From Shewanella seohaensis (GTDB taxonomy: Bacteria > Pseudomonadota > Gammaproteobacteria > Enterobacterales > Shewanellaceae): a DNA stretch of 64,000 bases. The stretch is taken from positions 4,650,001 to 4,714,000 of the forward strand of contig NZ_CP104900.1 in NCBI RefSeq assembly GCF_025449215.1. Direction: 5' to 3'. The translations under genes and the position numbers were made by a program. Shown piece after piece: positions 30,408 to 39,583 of this stretch. How positions within the stretch are numbered: the stretch's first letter is position 1; every line of letters begins with the position of its first letter. Under the pieces are notes generated by a model, which was not told where the DNA came from, ran no database searches, and was given only the letters and a program-made list of their open reading frames with translations.

Positions 30408-31691
30408 TTAAAGCTTAACTTGAGTGTACTGAGTCCAGGCCAGCAGTTGCCCCATTTGTGGGACTATCCACACCGCCGTGCCCTGATTTTGATAAACCCG
30501 ATAGTAAAACAGATCTTCATCGCGAATATCGTGCTTACGGATCGCGCGGTAAAACTGCATGGCAGAGCCACTCACCTCATCGGGTTTGGTGAGCTCCTTT
30601 TGCGACACTTTGACATGGAATACATCCACATTCAGATCATCAATTTGCGTTTGATACTGCTCAAACTCCCCACGGATAGTGTACTTAATCGGCGTGGTTA
30701 AACAGTCCTGATCGGTAATGCAGGAGGTGGAGTAAAACTTGCCCCGATTCTCCCCTTCGTACACCAGCGACATGCTGAGATCCGTGCGCACCAGCAGCTC
30801 GCCCGCCACAGGGAAATAGATATCCGCGTGGTAGTTATGCTCCAGCAGCTCCCCCGCCCCCTTGTCATCAATCGGCAGCACGATGCGGTTGTAGCGAATA
30901 CGCTCCTCCATCGTCTTACTCAGCGGGATAAACTCGGCCATGTTAAGGCCCGCCGGCGTTGCATCAATCGAGGTGATATTGATCATGCCCTTGCCGTTAC
31001 AATCCTTGGCATCGAGCGAGGGGCAAATGGCCATCGAATAGTTTTTACCATCCGTTGCGGCAAAGGCACTGAAATAAGGCAAGCCGCTGATATGGTTACC
31101 TTCTGGTGCTAAATGTTTTTGCCACCACGAGGGATGTAAATGTTCTTCATCGTCGATATACAGCACCTGTGCCGTGCCCAAGGTACCGCCAATATTGAGG
31201 CTGATATATTTATCGGCGTTCCATTTTGCCACCTGTTTGACCACGGCATGGTGATCGCTCCAGTACCACACAGAGATAAGGATTAACCCCAGCATCACGA
31301 TGCCCGCCAGTTTCGTCCACGCCGAGACACCGACAATGGCATCGCGGATCGCATCGGCGTCGTTAATCGCCAACATCTTCACATGGGACTGTTCGGACAC
31401 ATGCAACTGATAACCGCGGCGCGCCACTGTTTTGAGCTGCACTTCGGTATAAGGCTCTAATTTTTTACGTAAGGTACTGATGCACTGAGTTAATGAGGTA
31501 GGCGCGACCACACGTTCTGGCCAGCCGACTTGCAGCAATTCTTCCTTGGTAAAAATCGCGTTCGGGGCAGATAACAGCAATACAAGTACGGCGGTTTCTG
31601 AAAAAGTCAGGCCGATCTGGGTTCCATGAACATGGTCAACAAGCTCTTTGGCCTGTTCATCTAACATTAGGTATGAAGTGATTTTATGCAT
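30408..31691 (-). CDS. CadC/ToxR-like membrane-anchored winged-helix regulator
   Basis: A 427-residue protein. The N-terminal OmpR/PhoB-type winged helix (about 1-100) is clear: LTFSETAVLVLLLSAP, LLQVGWPERVVAPTSLTQCI, and TLRKKLEPYTEVQLKTVARR. One membrane helix follows (about 148-165, LAGIVMLGLILISVWYW), then a periplasmic domain of about 260 residues with two close Cys pairs (CPSLDAKDC, CITDQDC). This layout senses a periplasmic signal and binds DNA at the membrane. The target is unknown. I start at the ATG at 31691 because it places the helix-turn-helix at the very N-terminus; a start at 31748 adds a spurious hydrophobic segment. No adjacent gene is clearly its target. Confidence 0.8.
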   Translation of the reverse strand: MHKITSYLMLDEQAKELVDHVHGTQIGLTFSETAVLVLLLSAPNAIFTKEELLQVGWPERVVAPTSLTQCISTLRKKLEPYTEVQLKTVARRGYQLHVSEQSHVKMLAINDADAIRDAIVGVSAWTKLAGIVMLGLILISVWYWSDHHAVVKQVAKWNADKYISLNIGGTLGTAQVLYIDDEEHLHPSWWQKHLAPEGNHISGLPYFSAFAATDGKNYSMAICPSLDAKDCNGKGMINITSIDATPAGLNMAEFIPLSKTMEERIRYNRIVLPIDDKGAGELLEHNYHADIYFPVAGELLVRTDLSMSLVYEGENRGKFYSTSCITDQDCLTTPIKYTIRGEFEQYQTQIDDLNVDVFHVKVSQKELTKPDEVSGSAMQFYRAIRKHDIRDEDLFYYRVYQNQGTAVWIVPQMGQLLAWTQYTQVKL

Positions 31692-31904
31692 GTTAAGCGC
31701 CCAAACTAAGCCAACACAATAGACTATGATTGCGCTAACAACGGGCAAACACAGTGAAACTCAGTCTCACCCGAGAGCAACCGTGATTCCTAGCTACTAA
31801 ATCAAGAGGGTTTATTTTACTTCTTAACAACATAAAATACTGTGACCCTATACTCAGTTTACCCATTGTTTATAAAGCATAAATTTAAACTAATGCAGAA
31901 AAAA

Positions 31905-32792
31905 CTAAACCTCTTGCCTCGCAAAAATCCAGCAGGCTAGTAATCCTAAAAGCCCTATCCAAGTCGCCAGCATGGCGTACATCAGCACAGGCCCCATCCC
32001 CGTTTGGGCAATCAGGGCCAGACTACTCTTCGCCGACAGGGTATCGGCGGGATTGGCGAGCAGGTTCAAGGCACGGAAAAGATCGGTAGGATTAATTAAA
32101 ATCAATAGGTTAAATAGCTGGCGATTGAACACTTCCGCCAGACTCACCAGCGCCGTGAGTAGCACTAAGTCATAAACCAAGACCAGCACAAACCACAGTA
32201 GCAGTAATATGCCTAGGGCTTTGGCCTTTTCGCGCACACACAGACTCACGCAATAACCCAAAAGCACAAACACCAGCGACAGCAAAATACCGCTGCCAAT
32301 CAAATGGATAAACCCGATAATTAAGGCGTGTCTTAAGTGTTCGTCAACAAAGGTAAGCAGTAGTAATGCCGTCGCGCCAAACCCCATCATACAGGCTGCA
32401 ATCATCACATAGGCATGGCCGAGCAACTTGCCACACACCAAGTGCCAACGGGCCAAGGGATAGGTGAGTAGCAGCAATAGCGTGCCCGACTCACGCTCGC
32501 CAACAAAACTGTCGTAGCTGAGTAAAATCGCGCCCAAGGGCAAGATAAACACCGCCAGCGTGACTAAACCCGAGAAGATTTGTGCGCTCTCGAGCAGCAC
32601 TACAGTGCCCGACACGGCGCTGCCCATAAAGCTCACGCACAGGGACAAAATCAACAAGATACCCGCCATCAAACCTAGCCAACGGTTGCGTAAATTGTCC
32701 TTAAACTCTTTCACAGCAACGGCTTGAATCAGTGTTAGCGCCCGTGGAGGGCAATATTGGGCAGCTTCTTGCTCGATACTTATCTGACTCAT
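31905..32792 (-). CDS. nosY: NosY-like ABC transporter permease of the sirA operon
   Basis: A 295-residue ABC-2-type permease with six membrane helices and the family signature SYDSFVGERESGTLLLLLTY after helix 2. Its start overlaps the stop of the ATPase gene by four bases (ATGA). In nitrous oxide reductase systems NosDFY builds the copper site of NosZ. Here no nosZ is present in the window and the gene ends the sirA operon, so the same function is probably used for SirA. The symbol is by family. Confidence 0.85.
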   Translation of the reverse strand: MSQISIEQEAAQYCPPRALTLIQAVAVKEFKDNLRNRWLGLMAGILLILSLCVSFMGSAVSGTVVLLESAQIFSGLVTLAVFILPLGAILLSYDSFVGERESGTLLLLLTYPLARWHLVCGKLLGHAYVMIAACMMGFGATALLLLTFVDEHLRHALIIGFIHLIGSGILLSLVFVLLGYCVSLCVREKAKALGILLLLWFVLVLVYDLVLLTALVSLAEVFNRQLFNLLILINPTDLFRALNLLANPADTLSAKSSLALIAQTGMGPVLMYAMLATWIGLLGLLACWIFARQEV

Positions 32793-33835
32793 GCCACTAA
32801 CTCCCTTTGATCTTGCTCTTCTTCAACCGCCGAGCGCACGGTTGATGAATTAGGGCGATTCAGCCCTGCCATAAAGTGATGGAAAATATCCTGCAAGCTC
32901 GGTGGCGCAATGGAAAACTCATGGATTTTAAGGAGATGTAATTGCTCGATAACCTTGGGCTTAAGCGCATCGGGCACACTAAAGCACACGCTGTTTGCGC
33001 TTGAGTGATTCCGCATTGAGGCGAACAGTGGCAGAGCCATTAGCTGCTGATATTGCCAAGGCGAAACGCGGTGCAACTCAAGCTGACTTGGCAGCGCGCT
33101 GATTGCCCTAAGCTGCGATAAATCACCTGCGGCGAGCAGCCGACCTTGGCCTAAGATCAGCGCACTATCCATTTGATCTTGCACTAATCCTAACTCGTGG
33201 GTACTGATGATGATGGCGCAGCCCTGCGCCTTCAATTGCGCCATTTTCTGATATAAAAATGCCGATGCGAGGGGATCTAAGCCTACAGTCGGTTCATCCA
33301 GCAACAGCACCTTAGGATCGGCCAATACCGCCTGAGCTAATCCCAAACGTTGGCGCATGCCCTTGGAAAAGGTGCTTAGGCGTTTATCCTTGGCCGCCAT
33401 CAGGCCAAATTCTTCCAGCAAAATGGATATACGCTTGGGGGCAACACCCTTGAGTTTGGCTAAATAGCTTAAGATCTCCTGCGCCGTCATATTGTCATAA
33501 AAGCTCACATTTTCAGGCAAATAGCCTAATGAAAGGTTGGCGTTGGATCGCTTGGTATGCAGAGGTTGTCCCTGCACAAATAGCTCGCCATGGCTTGGGG
33601 AGACAAGGCCTAAGATCATTTTAATCAGGGTCGATTTACCCGCACCATTGTGGCCGAGTAGCGCTAAAGTTTGGCCTGCTTGCAGTTCAAAATGAAGATC
33701 CGTGAGCGCCTCAAATGTCGCATAACGCTTGCAAAGCCCGATGGCCTTAATCGCCACTTGCCCTTGGGATGAAGCCTCGTTTGTCATCAAGGTCAGCGCC
33801 TGTTTATGCTGTGCATCATTGCTGAAATGGCTCAT
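32789..33835 (-). CDS. nosF: NosF-like ABC transporter ATPase of the sirA operon
   Basis: A 348-residue ATPase with Walker A LLGHNGAGKSTLIKMIL, signature STFSKGMRQRLGLAQA and Walker B KVLLLDEPTVGLDP. It should pair with the NosY-like permease to energise NosD. The start at 33835 has GGAG 7 nt upstream and lies 20 bases inside the nosD end, so translation is coupled. The C-terminal part is about 80 residues longer than a minimal ABC ATPase. Confidence 0.88.
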   Translation of the reverse strand: MSHFSNDAQHKQALTLMTNEASSQGQVAIKAIGLCKRYATFEALTDLHFELQAGQTLALLGHNGAGKSTLIKMILGLVSPSHGELFVQGQPLHTKRSNANLSLGYLPENVSFYDNMTAQEILSYLAKLKGVAPKRISILLEEFGLMAAKDKRLSTFSKGMRQRLGLAQAVLADPKVLLLDEPTVGLDPLASAFLYQKMAQLKAQGCAIIISTHELGLVQDQMDSALILGQGRLLAAGDLSQLRAISALPSQLELHRVSPWQYQQLMALPLFASMRNHSSANSVCFSVPDALKPKVIEQLHLLKIHEFSIAPPSLQDIFHHFMAGLNRPNSSTVRSAVEEEQDQRELVA

Positions 33836-35105
33836 TGCCCATCTCCTCGGTTTTCCATCCCATTAAGGGAAAGCTGTCACTCACACCACTTGCACCCGTT
33901 GGCTGAAACTGCCGCTCCACCCAACGCAGCAGCAAGACCACAGGGCTTTCCATCAGCAGTTTCGCCTCGGGATAGAGCCAAAAGAGTTTGTCTAAGCTAT
34001 CGTTGGGCCGATGGGCGATATCCCCGACGCCGTCGCCATTAGTGTCCCAACCCTGATATTCGGACCAGTAATTGCCCTGCCCCTGATAACTCCACTCGAG
34101 TTGTGCCTCGCCAACGTATTTGACTTGGGTTTGGTTGGCTAAAATACGATTTTGCCAGAGGCGATTTGCTTCGCCGCCCATAGCCATGCTGATCCCAGTA
34201 TCGCTATGGCTAAACTCATTCGCCTCGATGCGATTATTCTGCGCGGCGTAGATAAAAATACCCTTGCCCTCGTTACCCAGCTCCAGCGAACCTTGGGGAT
34301 TGACCACCTCAGTCGCGATATTCGCCTGAATATGGGCATCGTTTGTGATATTGAGTAGAATGCCAAAGTCCCGCGCTTGGCTGACCTTGTTGTGGTGTAG
34401 AAAGATGTGCTGCGAGTTCATCAAGGCATAACCGCCATCGACGCTAATGGCTTGATTGTTTGAGGCCTCATCGCCTCGGGTGTACATGTAATGGATGCCG
34501 TATTGCAGCTTAGCGAATTGATTATGGTGGATTTGGCTGTCCGTCACCGACTCGAGATACACGCCATCGCGTACAAAAATAAAATGGTTATCTTGCACTT
34601 GGGGCGCACTCACATGCTTGAGAAAGACGCCGTCCCCCCTATCCAACACATAAATGGCACCATTGCCGCTGATGCAGTTTTCCGTAATGCGGGGCGCACT
34701 CAGCTGCTCGCCATAGATACCAAAGCCATCACCCACTAGCCGATTGCCCTTAATGAGCACTTCGTCAGCCCCCGCTTGCAGCAAGATCCCCGCATTCTGG
34801 TAATAGAGATCTCGCCCCCAGTGACGGATATTCAGCCCTTCGACTATCACCTTGGGCGCTGCAATGGTTAAGGCGCTACCTTGACGCAAAGCATCTAGGG
34901 TTGCCCCCGCTTCGCCCTTAAGATGAATCGCGCGGCTGACATTAAAATTGCCTTCGTAAACGGCGGTGGCGAGCACAACAGTGTCGCCATCCTGCGCCCG
35001 CGCGAGGGCTTGGGTTAGAGCCGCAGTATCCGTGACCCTAAACTCCTGCGCCAACCCAACGAGGGAGAAGCTACAGAGCCAGCCGAGGAGCAAGCAGCGC
35101 CACAT
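33816..35105 (-). CDS. nosD: NosD-like periplasmic copper-processing protein of the sirA operon
   Basis: A 429-residue exported protein with a signal peptide (LLLGWLCSFSLVGLAQ) and about ten right-handed beta-helix turns of the NosD/CASH type (for example GIYGEQLSAPRITENCISGN, NRIEANEFSHSDTGISMAMG). NosD is essential for copper-site assembly in nitrous oxide reductase. It lies 9 nt after nosL and overlaps nosF. Its presence in a sulfite reductase operon suggests copper loading of SirA. Confidence 0.88.
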   Translation of the reverse strand: MWRCLLLGWLCSFSLVGLAQEFRVTDTAALTQALARAQDGDTVVLATAVYEGNFNVSRAIHLKGEAGATLDALRQGSALTIAAPKVIVEGLNIRHWGRDLYYQNAGILLQAGADEVLIKGNRLVGDGFGIYGEQLSAPRITENCISGNGAIYVLDRGDGVFLKHVSAPQVQDNHFIFVRDGVYLESVTDSQIHHNQFAKLQYGIHYMYTRGDEASNNQAISVDGGYALMNSQHIFLHHNKVSQARDFGILLNITNDAHIQANIATEVVNPQGSLELGNEGKGIFIYAAQNNRIEANEFSHSDTGISMAMGGEANRLWQNRILANQTQVKYVGEAQLEWSYQGQGNYWSEYQGWDTNGDGVGDIAHRPNDSLDKLFWLYPEAKLLMESPVVLLLRWVERQFQPTGASGVSDSFPLMGWKTEEMGNEPFQQ

Positions 35106-35114
35106 AGCAATCGC

Positions 35115-35606
35115 CTACTTATCGCCGGCCAGTAATTCGAGGCTGATCTCATCGAATCGAAGCACGCGGCCACCGTATTCTTGAGCAAAGGCCTCGGCGG
35201 CGGCTTTAGTGCTAAAAGGTGCTACAGCAGGCCCCATCACGGCTTTTTTACTGGTGCCGTAGACATAAAACGCACTGGTGGCATCGATAAAGGCGCCATC
35301 GTCTGGCTGTTCCCAGTCGGTCGATGCGGCGTCATGCACCATCATGTACTCAATTTGTCTTTTGTTTTCAGGCTGTAGGGCAAAGTTAAACATATCGCGG
35401 CTGGAGCAAAACTTAGGCACCATCTTCTCGGCCTTCAAATGCACTTGCCCCTTAGGTCCAGGGTATTTAGTGATCACCATGCCGCAGAGATGGCAGCGGT
35501 CATGCTCGTGGATCATCTCGGCTTTATGTTGATGATCAGTGGCTTCACTCTTATTGCAACCCAATAACAAAGGAGCGGCTAGTAGCAAACTTAAGTACTT
35601 TTTCAT
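35115..35606 (-). CDS. nosL: NosL-like copper-binding lipoprotein of the sirA operon
   Basis: A 163-residue lipoprotein (LAAPLLLGC, Cys17) with the NosL motif CHLCGM (Cys38 and Cys41), which binds Cu(I) in characterised NosL proteins. A His-rich lead (DHQHKAEMIHEHDRCH) adds possible ligands. It probably hands copper to NosD or directly to SirA. The gene starts 119 nt after sirD on the same strand. Confidence 0.88.
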   Translation of the reverse strand: MKKYLSLLLAAPLLLGCNKSEATDHQHKAEMIHEHDRCHLCGMVITKYPGPKGQVHLKAEKMVPKFCSSRDMFNFALQPENKRQIEYMMVHDAASTDWEQPDDGAFIDATSAFYVYGTSKKAVMGPAVAPFSTKAAAEAFAQEYGGRVLRFDEISLELLAGDK

Positions 35607-35725
35607 CCTGTTATTCCTTGAAAAATATCAACGCCTCGCCAAGGCACCTTGCAGGGACAGACCTCTTGCGACGAGGGTTGATACAAAAATGGTTCTTAGC
35701 TCAGGCCCTTGGCCTTAGCTCTGGG

Positions 35726-36673
35726 TTAAATCGCGTAGTTTTGTCCCGCCAACAGGATGAAGAGTCGCAGGCACATCATGCCCACGACCGCGCACATGCC
35801 CGACATATAAAACGCTTTGGCCGAATGGCTAAAATGCTTACCCGTGGCGAAGTTAAGGAGCAGCGGCGCACCAAAACCGATACCGACCACACCAATCCAG
35901 AATACGCTTGCCCAGATCCCTTCTTGGAAGGCGGCAAAGGCAAACTGGCCTCCAGCATTGCCAGTTAACAGCGCGGTGGCGATCATAAAAATAAACAGGG
36001 CTTCGGCGAACATAATCGGCCACTCGGCACCGTGTAGGATCTTCATCTCGCCGCTGTGTAAAGGTTCTTTAAACAACCACACCGCCAGCATTTTGGCCGA
36101 GGCGCCGCCCGCTGAAAGCCCCGAAGCAATAAACAGCGCAGGCAATACCGAGGTGTTGATCAGCGGGAAGCGGATCAAGGCGGAGATTAAGAAGCCGGTG
36201 TAAGCACAGACGGATAACGCCAGTAATAACACCAGTGCTTCCATCGGGCGTCTAAAGCCCTTCAGCTTAGTGATGATGGGGCCGAGGAACTGCAATTGGG
36301 GAATGGCCATCAGCTCTTTTTCGAGGGCGAATAGCGCGACCACAGCCACTAACGGGATATACACCGACAGGGCAATCACACCAATCGACATCACAGAATT
36401 TAAGTTGTAGAACACCAAAATTCGCCAGAAGAATAAGGGGTTAGTCAGGTCGAGCACCAGACACAACATCCCTAAACTGATAGTGACAAACGACAGTAGA
36501 GTCGCCGCTTTTAAGAAGGCGGTATTTTCAACCTGACCTAAGTAAAACCGCAGCGCCAGCGCAATGGTTAGCGCCCCGCCCGAGATGCCCGCGAAGAACA
36601 AATACACCGCAATCGGCCAAGGCCAAGCGACGCCTTGGGAGAGGCCTAAGGTAAATTCCATACTGGTATCCAT
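35726..36673 (-). CDS. sirD: NrfD-type membrane quinol dehydrogenase subunit SirD
   Basis: A 315-residue polytopic protein with about nine to ten membrane helices and the NrfD/PsrC family start (AWPWPIAVYLFFAGISGGAL). It should oxidise menaquinol and pass electrons to the FeS protein SirC. It begins two nucleotides after sirC, so translation is coupled. The name follows the S. oneidensis sir cluster. Confidence 0.9.
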   Translation of the reverse strand: MDTSMEFTLGLSQGVAWPWPIAVYLFFAGISGGALTIALALRFYLGQVENTAFLKAATLLSFVTISLGMLCLVLDLTNPLFFWRILVFYNLNSVMSIGVIALSVYIPLVAVVALFALEKELMAIPQLQFLGPIITKLKGFRRPMEALVLLLALSVCAYTGFLISALIRFPLINTSVLPALFIASGLSAGGASAKMLAVWLFKEPLHSGEMKILHGAEWPIMFAEALFIFMIATALLTGNAGGQFAFAAFQEGIWASVFWIGVVGIGFGAPLLLNFATGKHFSHSAKAFYMSGMCAVVGMMCLRLFILLAGQNYAI

Positions 36674-36675
36674 AT

Positions 36676-37383
36676 TTACACTCCCAGTTTGACGATTGGT
36701 ATGTAACGTAAGCTCGGCTCGGTGCCAAACTGCGGCTTAATCCGCACTGAATCTTTTACCGCTAAGAGTTTGCTTACGTAGGATTGAGGATCGTTGGCAT
36801 CACCGAAGATCAGCGCATCGTATTTACAGCTCTGCACACAGGCGGGCAATTCGCCCTTGGCTAACTTGCTGTTCAAACAGAAATCGCAGTTATCGGCCAC
36901 ATCGGTATCGCTGTTGATGTAGCGGGCGTTGTAAGGACAAGCCCCAATGCAGTATTTACAGCCGGCGCATTTGCTCGCATCCATAGTCACAATGCCGGTT
37001 TTCGCATCGCGGTGCGCCGCGCCCGTAGGGCAAACGGTCACACAGGGGGCGTTCTTGCATTGCTGGCAGGAAACCCGCACAAACTTACGTTCACAGTCAC
37101 AACTCATCTTGCCGCAGTGTGGACAAGGCTGACCTTCGACACGGCCACTCTGCTGCTCGAGCAACACCCGTGACTTGCCTTCGGGCAACTGGTTGGCTTG
37201 ATTACAGGCGGTTTTACAGTCGCCACAGCCGACACACTTGTTTTGGTCAAAGACCATGACGTAATGGGGCTTATGGGCGCCGTCGGACTCTTCTTTGACC
37301 GAACACCCGGCTAAAGGCGTTAACATCAAAGAGCACATGCCAGCGCTTTTAAGGAACCTCCGTCTCTCTATATTTTCACTCAC
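36676..37383 (-). CDS. sirC: Ferredoxin-type iron-sulfur electron-transfer protein SirC
   Basis: A 235-residue NrfC-like protein with a twin-arginine signal (ERRRFLKSAGM) and four Cys clusters for [4Fe-4S] binding: CVGCGDC/C, CQQCKNAPC, CAGCKYCIGACPYNA and CDFC/C. It carries electrons from SirD to SirA in the periplasm. GTG at 37383 with GGAGG 5 nt upstream is a better start than ATG at 37395, whose upstream sequence is poor. An extra Cys-rich insert (CPHCGKMSCDC) sits between the first and second cluster. Confidence 0.9.
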   Translation of the reverse strand: MSENIERRRFLKSAGMCSLMLTPLAGCSVKEESDGAHKPHYVMVFDQNKCVGCGDCKTACNQANQLPEGKSRVLLEQQSGRVEGQPCPHCGKMSCDCERKFVRVSCQQCKNAPCVTVCPTGAAHRDAKTGIVTMDASKCAGCKYCIGACPYNARYINSDTDVADNCDFCLNSKLAKGELPACVQSCKYDALIFGDANDPQSYVSKLLAVKDSVRIKPQFGTEPSLRYIPIVKLGV

Positions 37384-37469
37384 AACATCCTCCATCTATC
37401 GGTTTTATACCGACGTTTTTATTTATATCGTTATCGTTCCAACATGCCTGAAAGTGGCTAGCGACTTGA

Positions 37470-38144
37470 TTAATATCCACTTTCATTCAATTTGCTTTGG
37501 GCCTTGCCGATGGCGTTTAACAGGGCCTCACGATTAATCTCTGCCCTTGGCTGCGCCAACAATGCTTGCCAATGGTCTATCGCCTCTTGGTAGCGCCCAT
37601 GGAGATAGGCATCGTTGGCCTGTAGCATCCGCGTCTGCGGCTCAAAGGGCGCGAGCGCCAAGATCTGTGCAATCAGTGCTTGGGTCTCTGCGGTCATTTG
37701 CCGACCATCGCGGTAATAGAGGGCATTGGCCTTAGCGCCGAGCACCTCTGCATCCTCCCCCACCAAGGCAAGCAGTTTGTCTAGGGTCTGCACCGCATCA
37801 GCATATAAGCCTCCCGCGCTGTAAGCCTCGGCAAGCGCCTGTAATGCCAACGGGTTTTGCGGTTGTTCATCCACGAGGCGCAGGGCTTTGGTGATGTCGG
37901 CAGCCACTAAATAGTCAATGTTTTCATCGAGCTTGCCTGTGTTCCAATCCTGATAACGCCCCGTTTGGCTATAGATGGCGAGCGTGAGCAATAGCAGAAG
38001 CACACTGCACAACACAGGCACGCCATGGGAGACTTGAGACTCTCCCACCAGCGTTTGCCGTTGGTTTAAACGTGCGTGCTGCCAGAAAATCCAAGCCACA
38101 AACCCGCTTAATAGGAGTGCTATGGTGAATCCTAAACTTGCCAT
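37470..38144 (-). CDS. TPR protein, CcmI/NrfG-like cytochrome c maturation factor
   Basis: A 224-residue protein with two N-terminal membrane helices (LGFTIALLLSGFVAWIFW and VLCSVLLLLLTLAIYSQ) and TPR repeats from about 95 onward (LALQALAEAYSAGGLYADAV). This layout is that of CcmI/NrfG, which recruits apocytochromes to the heme lyase. It likely brings apo-SirA, whose CX15CH site is non-standard, to the SirE/F/G complex. Confidence 0.8.
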   Translation of the reverse strand: MASLGFTIALLLSGFVAWIFWQHARLNQRQTLVGESQVSHGVPVLCSVLLLLLTLAIYSQTGRYQDWNTGKLDENIDYLVAADITKALRLVDEQPQNPLALQALAEAYSAGGLYADAVQTLDKLLALVGEDAEVLGAKANALYYRDGRQMTAETQALIAQILALAPFEPQTRMLQANDAYLHGRYQEAIDHWQALLAQPRAEINREALLNAIGKAQSKLNESGY

Positions 38145-38208
38145 GCCTTACCTCGACGCTCGCCTATCCAAGTTCATCACTCACTGAACCTAAGCCAATG
38201 TTTAGCCC

Positions 38209-38988
38209 TTAGTGGGCTGGCATCATGCCCATCATGCGGGCTTCTTTTTTCTCGCTGGGCTTTTCGATATTTTTCAGTTCGATTTCAAAAATTAAGGTGG
38301 ATTGCGGCGGGATTTCACCGACAAATTCATTGCCGTAGGCCAGCTCTGCCGGGATTACAAAACGGTATTTAGAGCCCATAGGCATGAGTTTTAAGCCCTC
38401 TTCCCAACCAGGGATCACTGTCATCAGGGCGAAACGTGTGGGTTCCTCACGGCCAACGGTGTTTTCAAACTCGGTGCCATCGATAAGCTTGCCGACGTAC
38501 TCGACGGTGACCACATCCTCTGGGTTGGGCTTATTGCCTGTACCTTGAGTTAACACTTCGTATTGCAGGCCTGACTCTGTAACGGTTACGCCTGATTTCT
38601 TCTTATTTTCAGCAAGATATGCTTCACCTGCCTTAGTGTTTTCCGCAGCGAGCTTCTCGGCGTTAGCCTTTCTCACTTGGTTTAACTCTTCGGCGCGTTG
38701 GTTTAGATAGGTCAGCACTTCTTCATCGGTTAATTGCTGCTGCTTTTTCAGCGCATCGACAAAGCCCTGCACCACTAAGTCCACATTCACCTCGGCGCCC
38801 AGTTCGACTTGGTTATAAATCTGGCCAGAAATGTAGTTACCTACAGAGGCGCCGATGCTGTAGGACGCTTTATCCGCATCGGTTTTAAGCGTTGGGGCAG
38901 CAAAGCTCGCCATAGAGACAAACAATGCAGCGCAGGTCGCCACTGTGAGGGTTTTTGGGATAAAAGAAGTTGGCATAGATATTTTCAT
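38209..38988 (-). CDS. FKBP-type peptidyl-prolyl cis/trans isomerase of the sir operon
   Basis: A 259-residue exported FkpA-like protein: signal peptide, an N-terminal helical dimerisation region (about 35-145), a long coiled helix (AEELNQVRKANAEKLAAENT), and the FKBP domain (GLQYEVLTQGTGNKPNPEDV ... YGNEFVGEIPPQSTLIFEIE). It ends in a Met-rich tail (ARMMGMMPAH) that could bind copper, an inference only. It likely assists folding of SirA or the copper factors. Start at 38988 gives a normal signal peptide. Confidence 0.88.
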   Translation of the reverse strand: MKISMPTSFIPKTLTVATCAALFVSMASFAAPTLKTDADKASYSIGASVGNYISGQIYNQVELGAEVNVDLVVQGFVDALKKQQQLTDEEVLTYLNQRAEELNQVRKANAEKLAAENTKAGEAYLAENKKKSGVTVTESGLQYEVLTQGTGNKPNPEDVVTVEYVGKLIDGTEFENTVGREEPTRFALMTVIPGWEEGLKLMPMGSKYRFVIPAELAYGNEFVGEIPPQSTLIFEIELKNIEKPSEKKEARMMGMMPAH

Positions 38989-39081
38989 TTTATGTTCTCT
39001 ACAATTTAGCCCTTGGGCTTTAGTGCTTTAGCCGAAAACGTATGGGTAACCCCATAACCGATTAAAATATTTATTTGATTA

Positions 39082-39522
39082 CTATGGTTTTTCTGTTGTT
39101 CTGCCTGACATACGCCAGCCGAAGATGCCATCGGCCATATGGCGCACACCTGTGTAACCTAGCTTCATGGTTTCCCGTGCGGCCATGTTGCTGGCGGTGC
39201 AAAGACGGTTGGCGCAATAGAACACCATCACAGCGTCTTTATTCTTTGGCAGTAGCTCTCGCCAATTCTGCACATTGAAAAACACCGCTCCGGGGATAAA
39301 ACCATCCGCCCAGATTTCCAGCGTGTTTACATCGAAAAAATACACCCCGGGCTTGCCGACTAAGGTTTCGGCTTCCCGCATGGAAATCGGATTCAACTGA
39401 ATTTCGTTATAGGGCGCCTCGGAGATCTCAGAGCCCCCACCAGCCGCGACGGGTAAACTCATACCCCCTAGGCCCAGTGCCAGTAAGCCGCCTAACAGGC
39501 TGTGTCGAATCGCTTTATTCAT
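39082..39522 (-). CDS. Periplasmic rhodanese-like protein of the sir operon
   Basis: A 146-residue exported protein with a signal peptide and one rhodanese domain. The active-site loop reads YCANRLCTA, with two cysteines, rather than the usual single catalytic Cys plus CRxG-type loop. In a sulfite pathway a sulfur-transferase or sulfur-handling role is plausible. I place the start at 39522, downstream of GAGG; a longer reading from 39549 begins inside an inter-gene hairpin. Confidence 0.83.
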   Translation of the reverse strand: MNKAIRHSLLGGLLALGLGGMSLPVAAGGGSEISEAPYNEIQLNPISMREAETLVGKPGVYFFDVNTLEIWADGFIPGAVFFNVQNWRELLPKNKDAVMVFYCANRLCTASNMAARETMKLGYTGVRHMADGIFGWRMSGRTTEKP

Positions 39523-39540
39523 CATTTGGCCTCGTATAGC

Positions 39541-39562
39541 CCCCGACACTCGCGTGTCGGGG
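39541..39562 (-). promoter_or_regulatory. GC-rich hairpin between sirA and the rhodanese gene
   Basis: A perfect 9-bp stem CCCCGACAC / GTGTCGGGG with loop TCGC begins 21 nt past the sirA stop. There is no T-run after it, and the operon continues, so it may be a partial terminator or a 3' stabiliser that keeps sirA mRNA more abundant than downstream genes. Confidence 0.5.
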
Positions 39563-39583
39563 ACAAGTTAGACTCGAGTCGAA

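Noticed and set aside
39549..39549. Rhodanese start at 39549
   Set aside because: It falls inside the post-sirA hairpin; GAGG before the ATGs at 39525/39522 gives a normal signal peptide.
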